64,000 bases of DNA from Bog-159 sp035308525 (lineage in GTDB: Bacteria > Acidobacteriota > Terriglobia > Bryobacterales > Bryobacteraceae): the NCBI GenBank assembly GCA_035308525.1, contig DATGGM010000030.1:55746-119745 (forward strand), written 5' to 3'. Below the pieces are notes generated by a model, which ran no database searches, was not told the origin of the DNA, and saw only the letters and a program-made list of their open reading frames with translations. The position numbers were made by a program, and so were the translations under genes. This document shows, piece after piece, positions 25,260-33,992 of the stretch. How positions within the stretch are numbered: position 1 is the first letter of the stretch; each line of letters starts with the position of its first letter.

Positions 25260-28200
25260 ATGGCCTTCAATCGTCTACTCGGCAAATCGGTTCACACCAG
25301 CTTAACCGTACTATCGGTACTAGTGGCGGTGAGCGGTGCTTACGCCGCCACCCCGAACTTGGTTGCGTCGGCTTCTCATGGAATGTCGCTAAACGCTTTG
25401 GGGACCGCGTGCAGCGCCGGAGAAAACACCTACGGTCAACTGGGCGATGGAACGGCGGTCGCCCGTTGGACGCCAGTTCCGGTTGTCAACCTGATCGGCG
25501 CGATAAACGCAATTTCGACGGGTCAATACCATACCGCCGCGGTCAAGAACGACGGAACAGTCTGGACTTGGGGCAATAACTCATACGGGCAACTAGGCGA
25601 CGGAAATAACTATGACCGACTCACCCCTTTCAGCATTTCCGGTGTGTCGAGCATCATTGCCGTTGCGGCGGGCCAGAACCACACTCTCGCGCTGACGAGC
25701 GGTGGCATCGTGTGGGCGTGGGGGTACAACGGTTACGGTCAGCTTGGGGATGGAACCACCACGGAGCGGCTAACCCCGGTACAGGTGATCCTGTTGACGA
25801 ATGTGGTGGCTATCGCCGCGGGGCAGAATTTCAGCCTCGCGCTGAAGAGCGACGGAACGGTGTGGGCTTGGGGGTACAACGGCTACGGCCAACTCGGCAA
25901 CGGTACCACTACAAGCGAGCCAAGCCCTGTACAAGTTACCGCTCTCACGGGTGTATCGCAGATTGCCGCCGGGGCCTACCACAGCATGGCGCGAAAAAGT
26001 AATGGCACCATCTGGACTTGGGGTTATGGCGGCTACGGGCAGTTGGGCAACGGCAGCACATCGTCACAGTCCAATATTGTGAGCGTAACGGGCATCTCGA
26101 ATGCAAAGTCCATTGGCGCCGGCGACAATCATAGCCTCGCGGTGCTGAGCGACGGGAGTGTGTGGGCCTGGGGTTACAACGGTGACGGGCAACTCGGCGA
26201 CGGAACCACGACGAACGAAGACACACCGATACAGACGGGCACGGCGGTCAGCGGCTTCAGTGGTTTCTCGGTGGTTGCCGGCGGCTCTAACTTCAGCCTG
26301 GCAATGGAAGCGAATGGCACAGTATGGGCTTGGGGAGATAATGCTCAAGGCCAGTTCGGAGACGGTATCACTAACCAGAGCCTGCTGCCTCTCCAGCAGT
26401 CTGCATGTGCGGGTGTCAGTTCCGTCGGCGGATTGAGCCTCTTTACGAGCTACCTCAGCGCGAACCAACAGTTCGCTGTGGCCGCAAAAAGCGACGGGAC
26501 GGTATGGGCGTGGGGCGACAACACGTACGGGCAACTTGGTGACGGGACTCAGATCAACCGTAATTCGCCGGTAGAGGCGGCCGGTGTCACAGGCGCCATA
26601 AACGTGTCCGCTGGCGGATATCACAGCCTGGCCGTAACAAGCAGCGGAACCGTCTGGACCTGGGGCTACAACGGTTACGGAGAACTGGGGAGCGGAAACA
26701 CGAGCACCGATCGGCCAACCCCGCTCCCAATCAACAACTTTACAGGAGCCGTCAAGGCCGCGGGTGGCTCCGACCACAGCCTTGTGCTGCGGAGCGACGG
26801 CACCGTCTGGGGATTCGGCTATAACGGTTACGGCCAACTTGGCGACGGAACAACGACCGAACGAACCAGTCCGGTACAATCGATCGGCCTAACCGGGATG
26901 ACTGCTATCGCGGCAGGCCAGTACCACAGCCTGGCGCTGCGGAGCGACGGCACGGTATGGGGATGGGGTTACAACGGTTACGGGCAATTGGGCAACGGCA
27001 CGACCACAACTGAACAGAGCGCTGTCCAGGTGCCAGGGCTGTCGAATATCGTGGCCATAGCGGCCGGCCTGAACCACAGCCTGGCGCTGCGGAGCGATGG
27101 CACGGTCTGGGCGTGGGGTTATGGAGGCTATGGGCAGCTTGGTGACGGCAGCACCAATACGTATTACAACATCGTCAACGTGAGCGGTCTCACCGATGTT
27201 ATCGCGATCGCGGCCGGCTCTTATCAGAGCCTCGCGGTCAGAAGCGATGGAACAGTTTGGGCTTGGGGGTACAACGGCGACGGAGAACTCGGCAACGGGA
27301 GCACCACCAGCTCACCCATTCCGGTACAGGTCACCGGCCTGACGGGAGCACTGGCAGTCGCCGCCGGCTCAGTTAGCAGCCTGGCCCTCACAAGCAATGG
27401 TTCGCTCGCCGTCTGGGGCTCCAACGCCGACGGCCAATTCGGCGTACCTACGCCTTCTTCCAGCACAGTCGAGATTCAGGGCCCAACGGGACTACTTTCA
27501 ACTTTCGAATTGACCACGGCCGTGTCGCCACCCAGCTCGGGCACGATTTCGATCAATCCAGTATCGCCAGGCGGGGTATATCCCGCGGGGTTCAATGTCT
27601 GCCTGATGGCATCTCCCGCCGCGGACAAACTTTTCGTGTCATGGAGCGGCACTGCGCTGAACGCCGCCAACTGTCTTACCATTGAGGCCGCCTCGTCGGT
27701 AACGGCCAACTTCACAACCAACACTAACACAACCAAGTTGCGTTTCATCCCGGCCGCACCGTGCCGCGTAGTCGATACCCGCAACCCCAATGGCCCCCTG
27801 GGTGGTCCGCCACTCAGCGCTGGGGCCACCCGCAGCTTCACTGTTCCAGGGACCTGCGGCATTCCTTCCACGGCACTGGCTTATTCGATGAACCTCACCG
27901 TAGTGCCCAATGGAACGCTGGGATACGTAACCCTATGGCCTACCGGCCAGTCTCAGCCTGTCGTTTCCACGCTAAACTCGATCGATGGCCGCATCAAATC
28001 CAACGCTGCTATCGTTCCGGCCGGTACCAGCGGAGCCGTCAGTGTGTATGCGACCAATAGCACAAACGTCATCCTCGACATAGATGGCTATTTCGATCTG
28101 GCCAGCGATCCCACTGCACTGGAGTTTTACTCGCTGACCCCCTGCCGCGTGGCCGACACCCGTAATCCGGTAGGCCAGTTAGGCGGACCGTCACTGATCG

Positions 28201-28856
28201 GAGGCAATTCCCGCATCTTCCCCGTGCTATCCAGCTCCTGCAGCATCCCGTCCAGCGCTCTGGCTTATTCGTTAAACTTCACCGCCGTCCCGCAAGGTCC
28301 ACTGGGCTATCTGACAGTCTGGCCTTCGGGACAGAACCGTCCGGTGGTCTCGACCTTGAACGCGCCCACCGGCGCGGATACCGCCAACGCCGCCATTGTT
28401 CCGGCCGGCTCGGCAGGCGCCATCGAATTGTATGTCACCGATAACACGGACATGATCATCGACATCGATGGCTATTTCGCGGCCGCTGGCAGCGGCGGGT
28501 ATTCCCTTTACAACCTGACACCCTGCCGGATAGAAGACACCCGGTTGCCTTCAGGAACACCACCCTTCAGCGGGACTATTGCCGTGACCGCGACCGGAGT
28601 CCCCTGTGGCGTGCCACCCGAAGCCCGCTCGCTGGTCTTGAACGCCACGGTGGTTCCGTCGGGAGAACTGGGCTACCTGACCTTGTGGGCTAACGGCGGC
28701 TCGCAACCGGTGGTGTCGACGTTGAACTCGCTGGATGGTACGATCACGTCGAACATGGCATTGGTGCCCACCACAAACGGATTAGTTGACGCATACGCGG
28801 CGGGTCCGAGTCCGACCTTCCTGATTCTTGATATCTCGGGTTATTTCGCGCCATAA
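25260..28856 (+). CDS. Large secreted protein with 14 RCC1 repeats and three C-terminal beta modules
   Basis: A 1198-aa protein. Signal peptide to about residue 30 (LTVLSVLVAVSGAYAA). Residues ~41-745 hold 14 RCC1-type repeats with the core GTVWAWGYNGYGQLGDG; 14 fits two seven-bladed propellers. Repeats 8-14 match repeats 1-7 in order, as in TTTERLTP (3) and TTTERTSP (10), or the GGYGQLG blade at positions 5 and 12. Next comes an InlB_B-like bacterial repeat (~750-820), then three ~118-residue modules beginning with PCR(V/I)xDTR and ending in DI(D/S)GYF (about 830-945, 957-1073, 1084-1198). It is probably a cell-surface or released binding protein. No enzyme domain and no sorting signal were seen. 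Confidence 0.9.
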   Translation: MAFNRLLGKSVHTSLTVLSVLVAVSGAYAATPNLVASASHGMSLNALGTACSAGENTYGQLGDGTAVARWTPVPVVNLIGAINAISTGQYHTAAVKNDGTVWTWGNNSYGQLGDGNNYDRLTPFSISGVSSIIAVAAGQNHTLALTSGGIVWAWGYNGYGQLGDGTTTERLTPVQVILLTNVVAIAAGQNFSLALKSDGTVWAWGYNGYGQLGNGTTTSEPSPVQVTALTGVSQIAAGAYHSMARKSNGTIWTWGYGGYGQLGNGSTSSQSNIVSVTGISNAKSIGAGDNHSLAVLSDGSVWAWGYNGDGQLGDGTTTNEDTPIQTGTAVSGFSGFSVVAGGSNFSLAMEANGTVWAWGDNAQGQFGDGITNQSLLPLQQSACAGVSSVGGLSLFTSYLSANQQFAVAAKSDGTVWAWGDNTYGQLGDGTQINRNSPVEAAGVTGAINVSAGGYHSLAVTSSGTVWTWGYNGYGELGSGNTSTDRPTPLPINNFTGAVKAAGGSDHSLVLRSDGTVWGFGYNGYGQLGDGTTTERTSPVQSIGLTGMTAIAAGQYHSLALRSDGTVWGWGYNGYGQLGNGTTTTEQSAVQVPGLSNIVAIAAGLNHSLALRSDGTVWAWGYGGYGQLGDGSTNTYYNIVNVSGLTDVIAIAAGSYQSLAVRSDGTVWAWGYNGDGELGNGSTTSSPIPVQVTGLTGALAVAAGSVSSLALTSNGSLAVWGSNADGQFGVPTPSSSTVEIQGPTGLLSTFELTTAVSPPSSGTISINPVSPGGVYPAGFNVCLMASPAADKLFVSWSGTALNAANCLTIEAASSVTANFTTNTNTTKLRFIPAAPCRVVDTRNPNGPLGGPPLSAGATRSFTVPGTCGIPSTALAYSMNLTVVPNGTLGYVTLWPTGQSQPVVSTLNSIDGRIKSNAAIVPAGTSGAVSVYATNSTNVILDIDGYFDLASDPTALEFYSLTPCRVADTRNPVGQLGGPSLIGGNSRIFPVLSSSCSIPSSALAYSLNFTAVPQGPLGYLTVWPSGQNRPVVSTLNAPTGADTANAAIVPAGSAGAIELYVTDNTDMIIDIDGYFAAAGSGGYSLYNLTPCRIEDTRLPSGTPPFSGTIAVTATGVPCGVPPEARSLVLNATVVPSGELGYLTLWANGGSQPVVSTLNSLDGTITSNMALVPTTNGLVDAYAAGPSPTFLILDISGYFAP

Positions 28857-28903
28857 CCCGAGTCAGCAGTTCCAACGGTGCTGATAGCTAAACTGGCGGG
28901 TTT

Positions 28904-28964
28904 GTGGGACGGCGCCGTGCGCCGCGGCGGTGTCCCACGCTCCCCGGCCAGGGGCGGACCGGGG
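28904..28964. other. Two GC-rich hairpins downstream of the RCC1-repeat gene
   Basis: GTGGGAC (28904-28910) pairs with GTCCCAC (28932-28938) around a GC-rich loop, and CCCCGG (28942-28947) pairs with CCGGGG (28959-28964). They sit between the gene and its intrinsic terminator and may protect the 3' end or bind protein. There is no T-run after them. Confidence 0.4.
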
Positions 28965-29000
28965 ATCTGCCCGTAGCGGAACGGCCCCTATTCTTGGGAT

Positions 29001-29019
29001 CGGGGTTGCCCCCGTTTTT
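29001..29019 (+). terminator. Rho-independent terminator
   Basis: CGGGG (29001-29005), loop TTGC, CCCCG (29010-29014), then TTTTT (29015-29019). It is about 145 nt after the RCC1-repeat stop. On the opposite strand it has no T-run, so it serves the plus-strand transcript. Confidence 0.7.
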
Positions 29020-29042
29020 GGCGTACAGCCTATAAAACGTTT

Positions 29043-29118
29043 TGGTGGACCTGGTGAGATTCGAACTCACGACCTCTTCCATGCCATGGAAGCGCGCTCC
29101 CAACTGCGCCACAGGCCC
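29043..29118 (-). tRNA. tRNA-Ala (anticodon GGC)
   Basis: The minus strand folds as a complete 76-nt tRNA. The acceptor stem GGGCCTG pairs with CAGGTCC (one G-U), the D-arm is GGCGCAGTTGGGAGCGC, the anticodon stem-loop is CTTCC-ATGGCAT-GGAAG with anticodon GGC, and the T-arm holds GTTCGAATC. CCA is encoded. It reads GCC and GCT alanine codons. Confidence 0.95.
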
Positions 29119-29193
29119 ATTGAAGTTGATGTCCTTTTAATATACCACGGTGCTGCGCGTTGACATGCCGCGCGCGCGCTTGCCTACAATAGT

Positions 29194-30129
29194 ATGATGC
29201 CTCGCAGGCGCGCGCGCGCACTCATACTACTGCTCTGCCTGTCGTCGCTCGATTTCTCCGCTTGTTTCGTCCGTCGGCGCATCATCACGCGGAAGGGCGC
29301 CAAAGCCACGCCGGTCCTGCTCACGGCCGATAAGCTGACCCTGGTCGAGCGCATCGCGCGCCAGTATGAGATCGTGCAGAGCTTTAACGCCACGGTGGAC
29401 ATGGTGCCCGCGCTGGGCAGTTCCGAAAAGAGCAAGATCACCGAATACAAGGACGTGCGCGGCTACATCCTGTTCCGAAAACCGGCCGAGATTCGCATCA
29501 TCGGCCTGTACCCGGTGGTGCGCAACAAAGCTTTCGATATGGTGTCGGACGGCAAGAATTTCCGCCTGTACCTGCCCTCCTCGAATCGCTTCGTTACGGG
29601 CTCCAACGAACTGATCGCGCCCTCCGCGAAGAAGATCGAAAATCTGCGCCCGCAGCACTTTCTGGAGGCGATGATGATCTCGCCCGTACAGGCGGACGAA
29701 AAACCGGAGCTGATCAACTTCACCGACGAAGACAACGCCGCTTACATCCTGCATCTGAGCCGCCAGCAGCCGGATGGCTCACTGGCGCCCGCGCGGAGCA
29801 TCTGGTTCAACCGTATGAACCTGCGCATGGCCCGGCAGCTGGTCTTCGATGCGGCGGGCAATATCCTTACGGACGCGCGCTACAGTGACTGGCAGAACTA
29901 CGATGGCGTGTCCTTCCCCAAGACTGTCGACATTACGCGGCCGCAGGACGAATACGCTGTGGTTCTGACGGTGGTCAAGATGGAGATCAACCGCGGCCTC
30001 TCAGACGAGAAATTTGTGCTGGAACAGCCCGAGGGCACTCAGCTTCAGGTGCTCGGGCAACCGGCGCCCGCGCAGCCGGCACCGCCCGCGCCCGCCGATC
30101 AAAAGAAAAAGAAAAAGAAAAAAACGTGA
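29194..30129 (+). CDS. LolA/DUF4292-like outer-membrane lipoprotein-type protein
   Basis: A 311-aa protein with an export signal ending in a possible lipobox (LDFSAC). The body resembles LolA/LolB- or DUF4292-type half-barrels by pattern: a long helix (VERIARQYEIVQSFNATVDM), then strands (YILFRKPAEIRIIGLYPV, FDMVSDGKNFRLYLPSSNRF), and LVFDAAGNILTDARYSDWQN. The tail is proline-rich and ends in a lysine run (PAPADQKKKKKKKT), which is unusual. The gene overlaps the following permease by 4 nt, and an ATPase comes next, so all three likely form one lipoprotein- or lipid-trafficking system (inference). Confidence 0.65.
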   Translation: MMPRRRARALILLLCLSSLDFSACFVRRRIITRKGAKATPVLLTADKLTLVERIARQYEIVQSFNATVDMVPALGSSEKSKITEYKDVRGYILFRKPAEIRIIGLYPVVRNKAFDMVSDGKNFRLYLPSSNRFVTGSNELIAPSAKKIENLRPQHFLEAMMISPVQADEKPELINFTDEDNAAYILHLSRQQPDGSLAPARSIWFNRMNLRMARQLVFDAAGNILTDARYSDWQNYDGVSFPKTVDITRPQDEYAVVLTVVKMEINRGLSDEKFVLEQPEGTQLQVLGQPAPAQPAPPAPADQKKKKKKKT

Positions 30130-31229
30130 CGATCAAGCTGGTGGTCGAGAACCTGAAGCATAAGCCCATGCGCAGCCTGCTGAGCATGTTTTTGATCGCC
30201 GTGCCCGTCACGCTGATCCTGTGCCTGGTCGGATTGAGCCGCGGCATGCTGGCCGACTCGGCGCGGCGGGCTAAGGGCATCGGCGCCGACATCATCGTGC
30301 GGCCGCCCAAGACCTCGGTGCTGACATTGAGCGGCGCACCCATTCGCGAGCAGCTGGTGAGCATGATTCAAAGCAAGCCGCACGTGGGGCTGGCCATGGG
30401 GATGATCGTACATCCGGTCTCCAGCGTCAGTTTTGTCAGCGGTATCGACCTGGATCAATTCAACCGGATGAGCGGCGGCTTCAAATACCTGGAAGGCGGA
30501 CCGTTCCGAGGCCCGGATGACCTCATCGTGGACGAATACTACGCCAGGCAGAACAAACTGCGCGCGGGCGACCAGGTGACCGATATCCTGAACCACCACT
30601 GGCGGGTTTCCGGCGTAGTGGAGGGCGGCAAAATGGCGCACCTGGTGGTGCCCATGCGGACCCTGCAGGATCTCACCGGGAACACCGGCAAGGTCAGCCA
30701 GATCTTCGTGAAGGCCGGCCGGCCGGCCGATATCCCCGCAGTGCTGGCGGAACTGAAAGCGCTGCTGGAAGACTACAACATCTACACCATGGAGGAGTTC
30801 ACTTCGCTGTTCACTGTCGAAAACGTGCAGGGCGGCGCTTTGAGCACGTTCATCAATGTGATGGTGGGCATCGGCGTGGTCATCGGGTTCGCGGTAGTGC
30901 TGCTTTCGATGTATATGGCGGTGTTGCAGCGCACGCGCGAGATCGGCATTTTGAAAGCGCTGGGCGCGTCGCGCTGGTTCATCCTGCGGGTAATCCTGGC
31001 CGAAGCGGTGGTGATGGGGTTAGGCGGCACGGTGGTGGGCATCGGATTGAGCTTCGTAGCGCGCGCGCTGATTATGGCGCTGTATCCGGCGTCGCTCACG
31101 CAGGCCATCACGCCCGGATGGTGGCCCATCGCCGGCGCCATCAGCATGGCGGGCGTGCTGCTCGGCGCGCTGTATCCGGGCTTGAGCGCCGCGGCGCAGG
31201 ACCCCATCGAGGCGCTGGCCTATGAGTGA
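30126..31229 (+). CDS. ABC transporter permease, FtsX/LolC-MacB type
   Basis: A 367-aa permease from GTG 30126. It has an N-terminal helix (SLLSMFLIAVPVTLILCLVGL), a ~220-residue extracytoplasmic domain, and three C-terminal helices in the FtsX domain (VMVGIGVVIGFAVVLLSMYM, a middle helix near 295-320, and a final one). The coupling segment QRTREIGILKALGASR is typical. This class moves lipoproteins or other envelope substrates by mechanotransmission. Overlaps on both sides (4 nt and 8 nt) show it is co-translated with the lipoprotein-like gene and the ATPase gene. Confidence 0.88.
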   Translation: MTIKLVVENLKHKPMRSLLSMFLIAVPVTLILCLVGLSRGMLADSARRAKGIGADIIVRPPKTSVLTLSGAPIREQLVSMIQSKPHVGLAMGMIVHPVSSVSFVSGIDLDQFNRMSGGFKYLEGGPFRGPDDLIVDEYYARQNKLRAGDQVTDILNHHWRVSGVVEGGKMAHLVVPMRTLQDLTGNTGKVSQIFVKAGRPADIPAVLAELKALLEDYNIYTMEEFTSLFTVENVQGGALSTFINVMVGIGVVIGFAVVLLSMYMAVLQRTREIGILKALGASRWFILRVILAEAVVMGLGGTVVGIGLSFVARALIMALYPASLTQAITPGWWPIAGAISMAGVLLGALYPGLSAAAQDPIEALAYE

Positions 31230-31896
31230 GCCCATCATCGAGATCCGCGATCTGCGCAAAGTCTATCGCGTGGGAAAAGTGGATGTGGCGGCGCTGCGCG
31301 GCGTGGACCTGGATGTGGCGGAGGGCGAGTTTCTGGCCATCGTGGGGCCCTCGGGGTCGGGCAAGTCGACGCTGTTCCACATTATCGGCGGACTGACTCC
31401 GGCAAGCGGCGGCAGCGTGCGCATCGGCGGGCAGGACATCTCGTCACTGACGGATGCCGGGCGCACGGACCTGCGCAAACGCAAGGTCGGCTTTGTGTTT
31501 CAGAAGTTCAACCTGTTGCCCAACCTCACGGCCGGCGACAACATCGCGATCGCCCGCTACATCGCGGGGCGGCCGCCGGAGCCGGACGCGGAGTTCGGCG
31601 AAGCGCTCACGCTGCTGGGAATCTCCGGGCGGCTGGGGCACAAACCCGCGGCGCTTTCGGGAGGCGAGCAGCAGCGCGTGGCGCTGGCCCGCGCCATCGT
31701 GAATCACCCGGCCATTCTACTGGCGGACGAGCCGACCGGCAACCTGGACAGCGAGAACACGGTAACCGTGCTGGAAGTCATGCGCAACCTGAACCGGCGG
31801 CTGGGCCAAACCATCCTGATGATCACGCACAATCCCGAGGCGGCGGCGTTCGCGCACCGCACGGTGCGCATGCGCGACGGCCGGATTGTCGCCTGA
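31222..31896 (+). CDS. ABC transporter ATP-binding protein, LolD/MacB type
   Basis: A complete 224-aa ATPase: Walker A GPSGSGKST, Q-loop VFQKFNLLP, signature LSGGEQQRVALARA, Walker B ILLADEPTGNLD, and the switch histidine in ITHNPEAA. It overlaps the permease stop by 8 nt. The high similarity in pattern to LolD and MacB ATPases fits energising the FtsX-type permease next door. It might also serve the orphan permeases in the window, which have no ATPase of their own. Confidence 0.93.
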   Translation: MSEPIIEIRDLRKVYRVGKVDVAALRGVDLDVAEGEFLAIVGPSGSGKSTLFHIIGGLTPASGGSVRIGGQDISSLTDAGRTDLRKRKVGFVFQKFNLLPNLTAGDNIAIARYIAGRPPEPDAEFGEALTLLGISGRLGHKPAALSGGEQQRVALARAIVNHPAILLADEPTGNLDSENTVTVLEVMRNLNRRLGQTILMITHNPEAAAFAHRTVRMRDGRIVA

Positions 31897-31924
31897 AGAC
31901 TTCTCAGAATTGGCGCCCGCCCGA

Positions 31925-32782
31925 TCAAGCACGCGATGGTGAAGTAAGGACGCCGTCCTTCAGGAACTTCACGCCTTCAAAGGCAATGGAATCCGGCGAT
32001 GGCGCGATGTCGCGCCAGATCGAGGCGGCGGCGGAGAGTTCGCCCAGGGCGAAGCCGAAGCTTTCGATAGTCAGCCAGCCGTCGTAACGGATGTCGCGCA
32101 GGACCTGGAATACGCCAGGCCAGGGGACGTGGCCGGTGCCGGGAATGCCGCGATCGTTTTCGCAAGTGTGCACGTGCTTGAGGTGGTCGGCCACCAGGCG
32201 GTAGGCGGCGGGCACGTCCTTCTCTTCGATGTTGGCGTGAAACGTGTCGAACAGAATACCGACGTTGGGATGGCCGATGGCATCGCAGAGCGCCACGGCA
32301 TCGGCGGCGGTGTTCAGGAAGTACGTTTCAAAGCGATTGAGGGGCTCGATGGCGATGGTGACTCCGCACTCGGCGAGCGTGGGGCCGATCGACTGGTAAC
32401 AATCGACGGCGCGCTGCCATTCGTCGCGCGTGCGGCGGCGGCCGGTCATCAGTCCCACGGGCGAATAGAGCGGGCCGGCGATGATCCTGGCGCCGACTTC
32501 GGCGGCGGCCCGGGCGCAGTCCTGCATGTGCACGCGGGTCTTTTCGCGGACGGCGGCGTCATCCGAGATCATATTGAGTCCGCCGGTCAGGATAGAGCAG
32601 ATGGTGCACTCGAGACCGTTATCGGCGAGTCCCTGGCGGATGTCCTTGGCGGCGAACTGGCGGGGATCGAAGAGCGGCACTTCCACGCCGTCAAAGCCGG
32701 CGGCCTTGATGGTTGGCAGGAGATGCAGGTTGGAGCGGTCGAAGTTGGCCGTCCAGATGAAGGTGTTGACGCCAAATTTCAT
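31925..32782 (-). CDS. Sugar phosphate isomerase/epimerase, D-tagatose 3-epimerase-like
   Basis: Start ATG 32782 gives 285 aa; upstream open frame lies inside the cupin gene. It has the AP-endonuclease-2-like TIM barrel: KFGVNTFIW at the start, AGFDGVEVPLFD, and the metal-site residues in IAIEPLNRFE (Glu), LFDTFHAN (Asp and His), KHVHTCEN (His) and LTIESFG (Glu). The family includes ketose 3-epimerases and hydroxypyruvate isomerases. The ATG overlaps the stop of the upstream cupin gene (ATGA), so both probably act on the same sugar. Confidence 0.85.
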   Translation of the reverse strand: MKFGVNTFIWTANFDRSNLHLLPTIKAAGFDGVEVPLFDPRQFAAKDIRQGLADNGLECTICSILTGGLNMISDDAAVREKTRVHMQDCARAAAEVGARIIAGPLYSPVGLMTGRRRTRDEWQRAVDCYQSIGPTLAECGVTIAIEPLNRFETYFLNTAADAVALCDAIGHPNVGILFDTFHANIEEKDVPAAYRLVADHLKHVHTCENDRGIPGTGHVPWPGVFQVLRDIRYDGWLTIESFGFALGELSAAASIWRDIAPSPDSIAFEGVKFLKDGVLTSPSRA

Positions 32783-33990
32783 GGGATGAGTCCGTCGGCG
32801 TCCGGATTGCCCGGGCCGAAATGCTTCAGCATGACCAGGTTCTCCTGATCGCTGCGATTGTGGACGGCGACGCCGCGCTGGGCGGCGGCCGCGGTGACGA
32901 ATAATTCGTCCCGGGTCATCTCGCCGAAGCGGATGAGCGAGGGTGTCTCCACATCCATCTTGCCCACCGAGCCCCAGCCCTCGACCACGATCAGGCCGTA
33001 GGCGGCCGCGTCGCGAATTACCGCGGAGCGGCCCGGAGACACGGTCAGCTCCTTCGCGGAATAATGCGGCGTGGAGTAGCACACCCATTTCTCGGAGTAG
33101 CCGCAGGCGGCCATTTCCTCTTCAGCACGCACGGGCCGCGGATGGAACAGTCGATGCCTGGCGAATTCCGGATCGACGTTGGCGTCCCAATCGAGCATGC
33201 CGATGATGTAATCCAGGTCGTGATGATGCTCGGGCGGAACGTCCTTCACCAGCAGGTCCCAGGGGACGGCGCGGCCTTCGACCATGGACTGGAACATGCC
33301 GAACACGTCGGAATTCACCTGCGGCTCATAGGTGACCAGAGAGCCCGGCGCATGCAGGATGCCGGCATCGATCTGCCAGCCGGTGCCCGGCTGCAAACGG
33401 TAAGCCTTGGAATGATCCAGGATGCCGTTGTCGCCCTGGTTCCAGCGCTCCAGGCAGCGGCGTACATCGTCCGGGGCGGTGCCGGGCTCGAGACCCATGA
33501 AGGTATACGGAAAGTTGTTGCCTTTGAAGTTATATTGCGGCGGGAAGTAGTAGGCTTCAGGCTTGCCCTTCTGGCCGACCTTGCGGGCATGCGCGTCCAT
33601 CTGGTGCATGTGATGCGGGATGGGGCCGAGGTTGTCGAAGAACTTGCAGAGCACGTTCCAGCCACCGTAGCGCGACATGACTTCGGCGCCCAGGACTTGG
33701 TCACCCAGCTCGGCGACGGCTTGGCGCAGCAGCACGCGATGGCCATCGATGGCGATGTAGCTGAGGCCCTCGTCATCGGGTGTGCCGGGGCCGTTGGCGG
33801 CCTGAGTGGTGGAGGAGAACCAGCGCTCGTCGATGCCGCCGCGATGGGCGCCCAATGCGTAGAGATCGCGCGGGTCGAGTTTCAGGCGGCCGCCGGGCAT
33901 CAGGAACGAGCGCGGCACCCAGCACGGCGCAAGTCTGACGACGCCCTCGCCGGCCGCGAGAGCTTCCCTTACTAACGGAATTTTGGACAT
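32779..33990 (-). CDS. Mannose-6-phosphate-isomerase-like cupin protein
   Basis: A 403-aa cytoplasmic protein of the class I phosphomannose isomerase/cupin type. Probable metal ligands lie in PIPHHMHQMD and later in WQIDAGILHAPGS, with a glutamate in KPEAYYFP. A second cupin-like region (VGKMDVETPSLIRFGEMTRDELFV) is at the C-terminus. The ORF begins 2 nt after the PPC gene ends and overlaps the epimerase gene by 4 nt. Together with that gene it suggests sugar interconversion. The exact substrate is not visible. Confidence 0.75.
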   Translation of the reverse strand: MSKIPLVREALAAGEGVVRLAPCWVPRSFLMPGGRLKLDPRDLYALGAHRGGIDERWFSSTTQAANGPGTPDDEGLSYIAIDGHRVLLRQAVAELGDQVLGAEVMSRYGGWNVLCKFFDNLGPIPHHMHQMDAHARKVGQKGKPEAYYFPPQYNFKGNNFPYTFMGLEPGTAPDDVRRCLERWNQGDNGILDHSKAYRLQPGTGWQIDAGILHAPGSLVTYEPQVNSDVFGMFQSMVEGRAVPWDLLVKDVPPEHHHDLDYIIGMLDWDANVDPEFARHRLFHPRPVRAEEEMAACGYSEKWVCYSTPHYSAKELTVSPGRSAVIRDAAAYGLIVVEGWGSVGKMDVETPSLIRFGEMTRDELFVTAAAAQRGVAVHNRSDQENLVMLKHFGPGNPDADGLIP

Positions 33991-33992
33991 GG

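Noticed and set aside
28888..29112. Small minus-strand protein over tRNA-Ala
   Set aside because: The frame is a translation through a tRNA that folds perfectly, not a gene.
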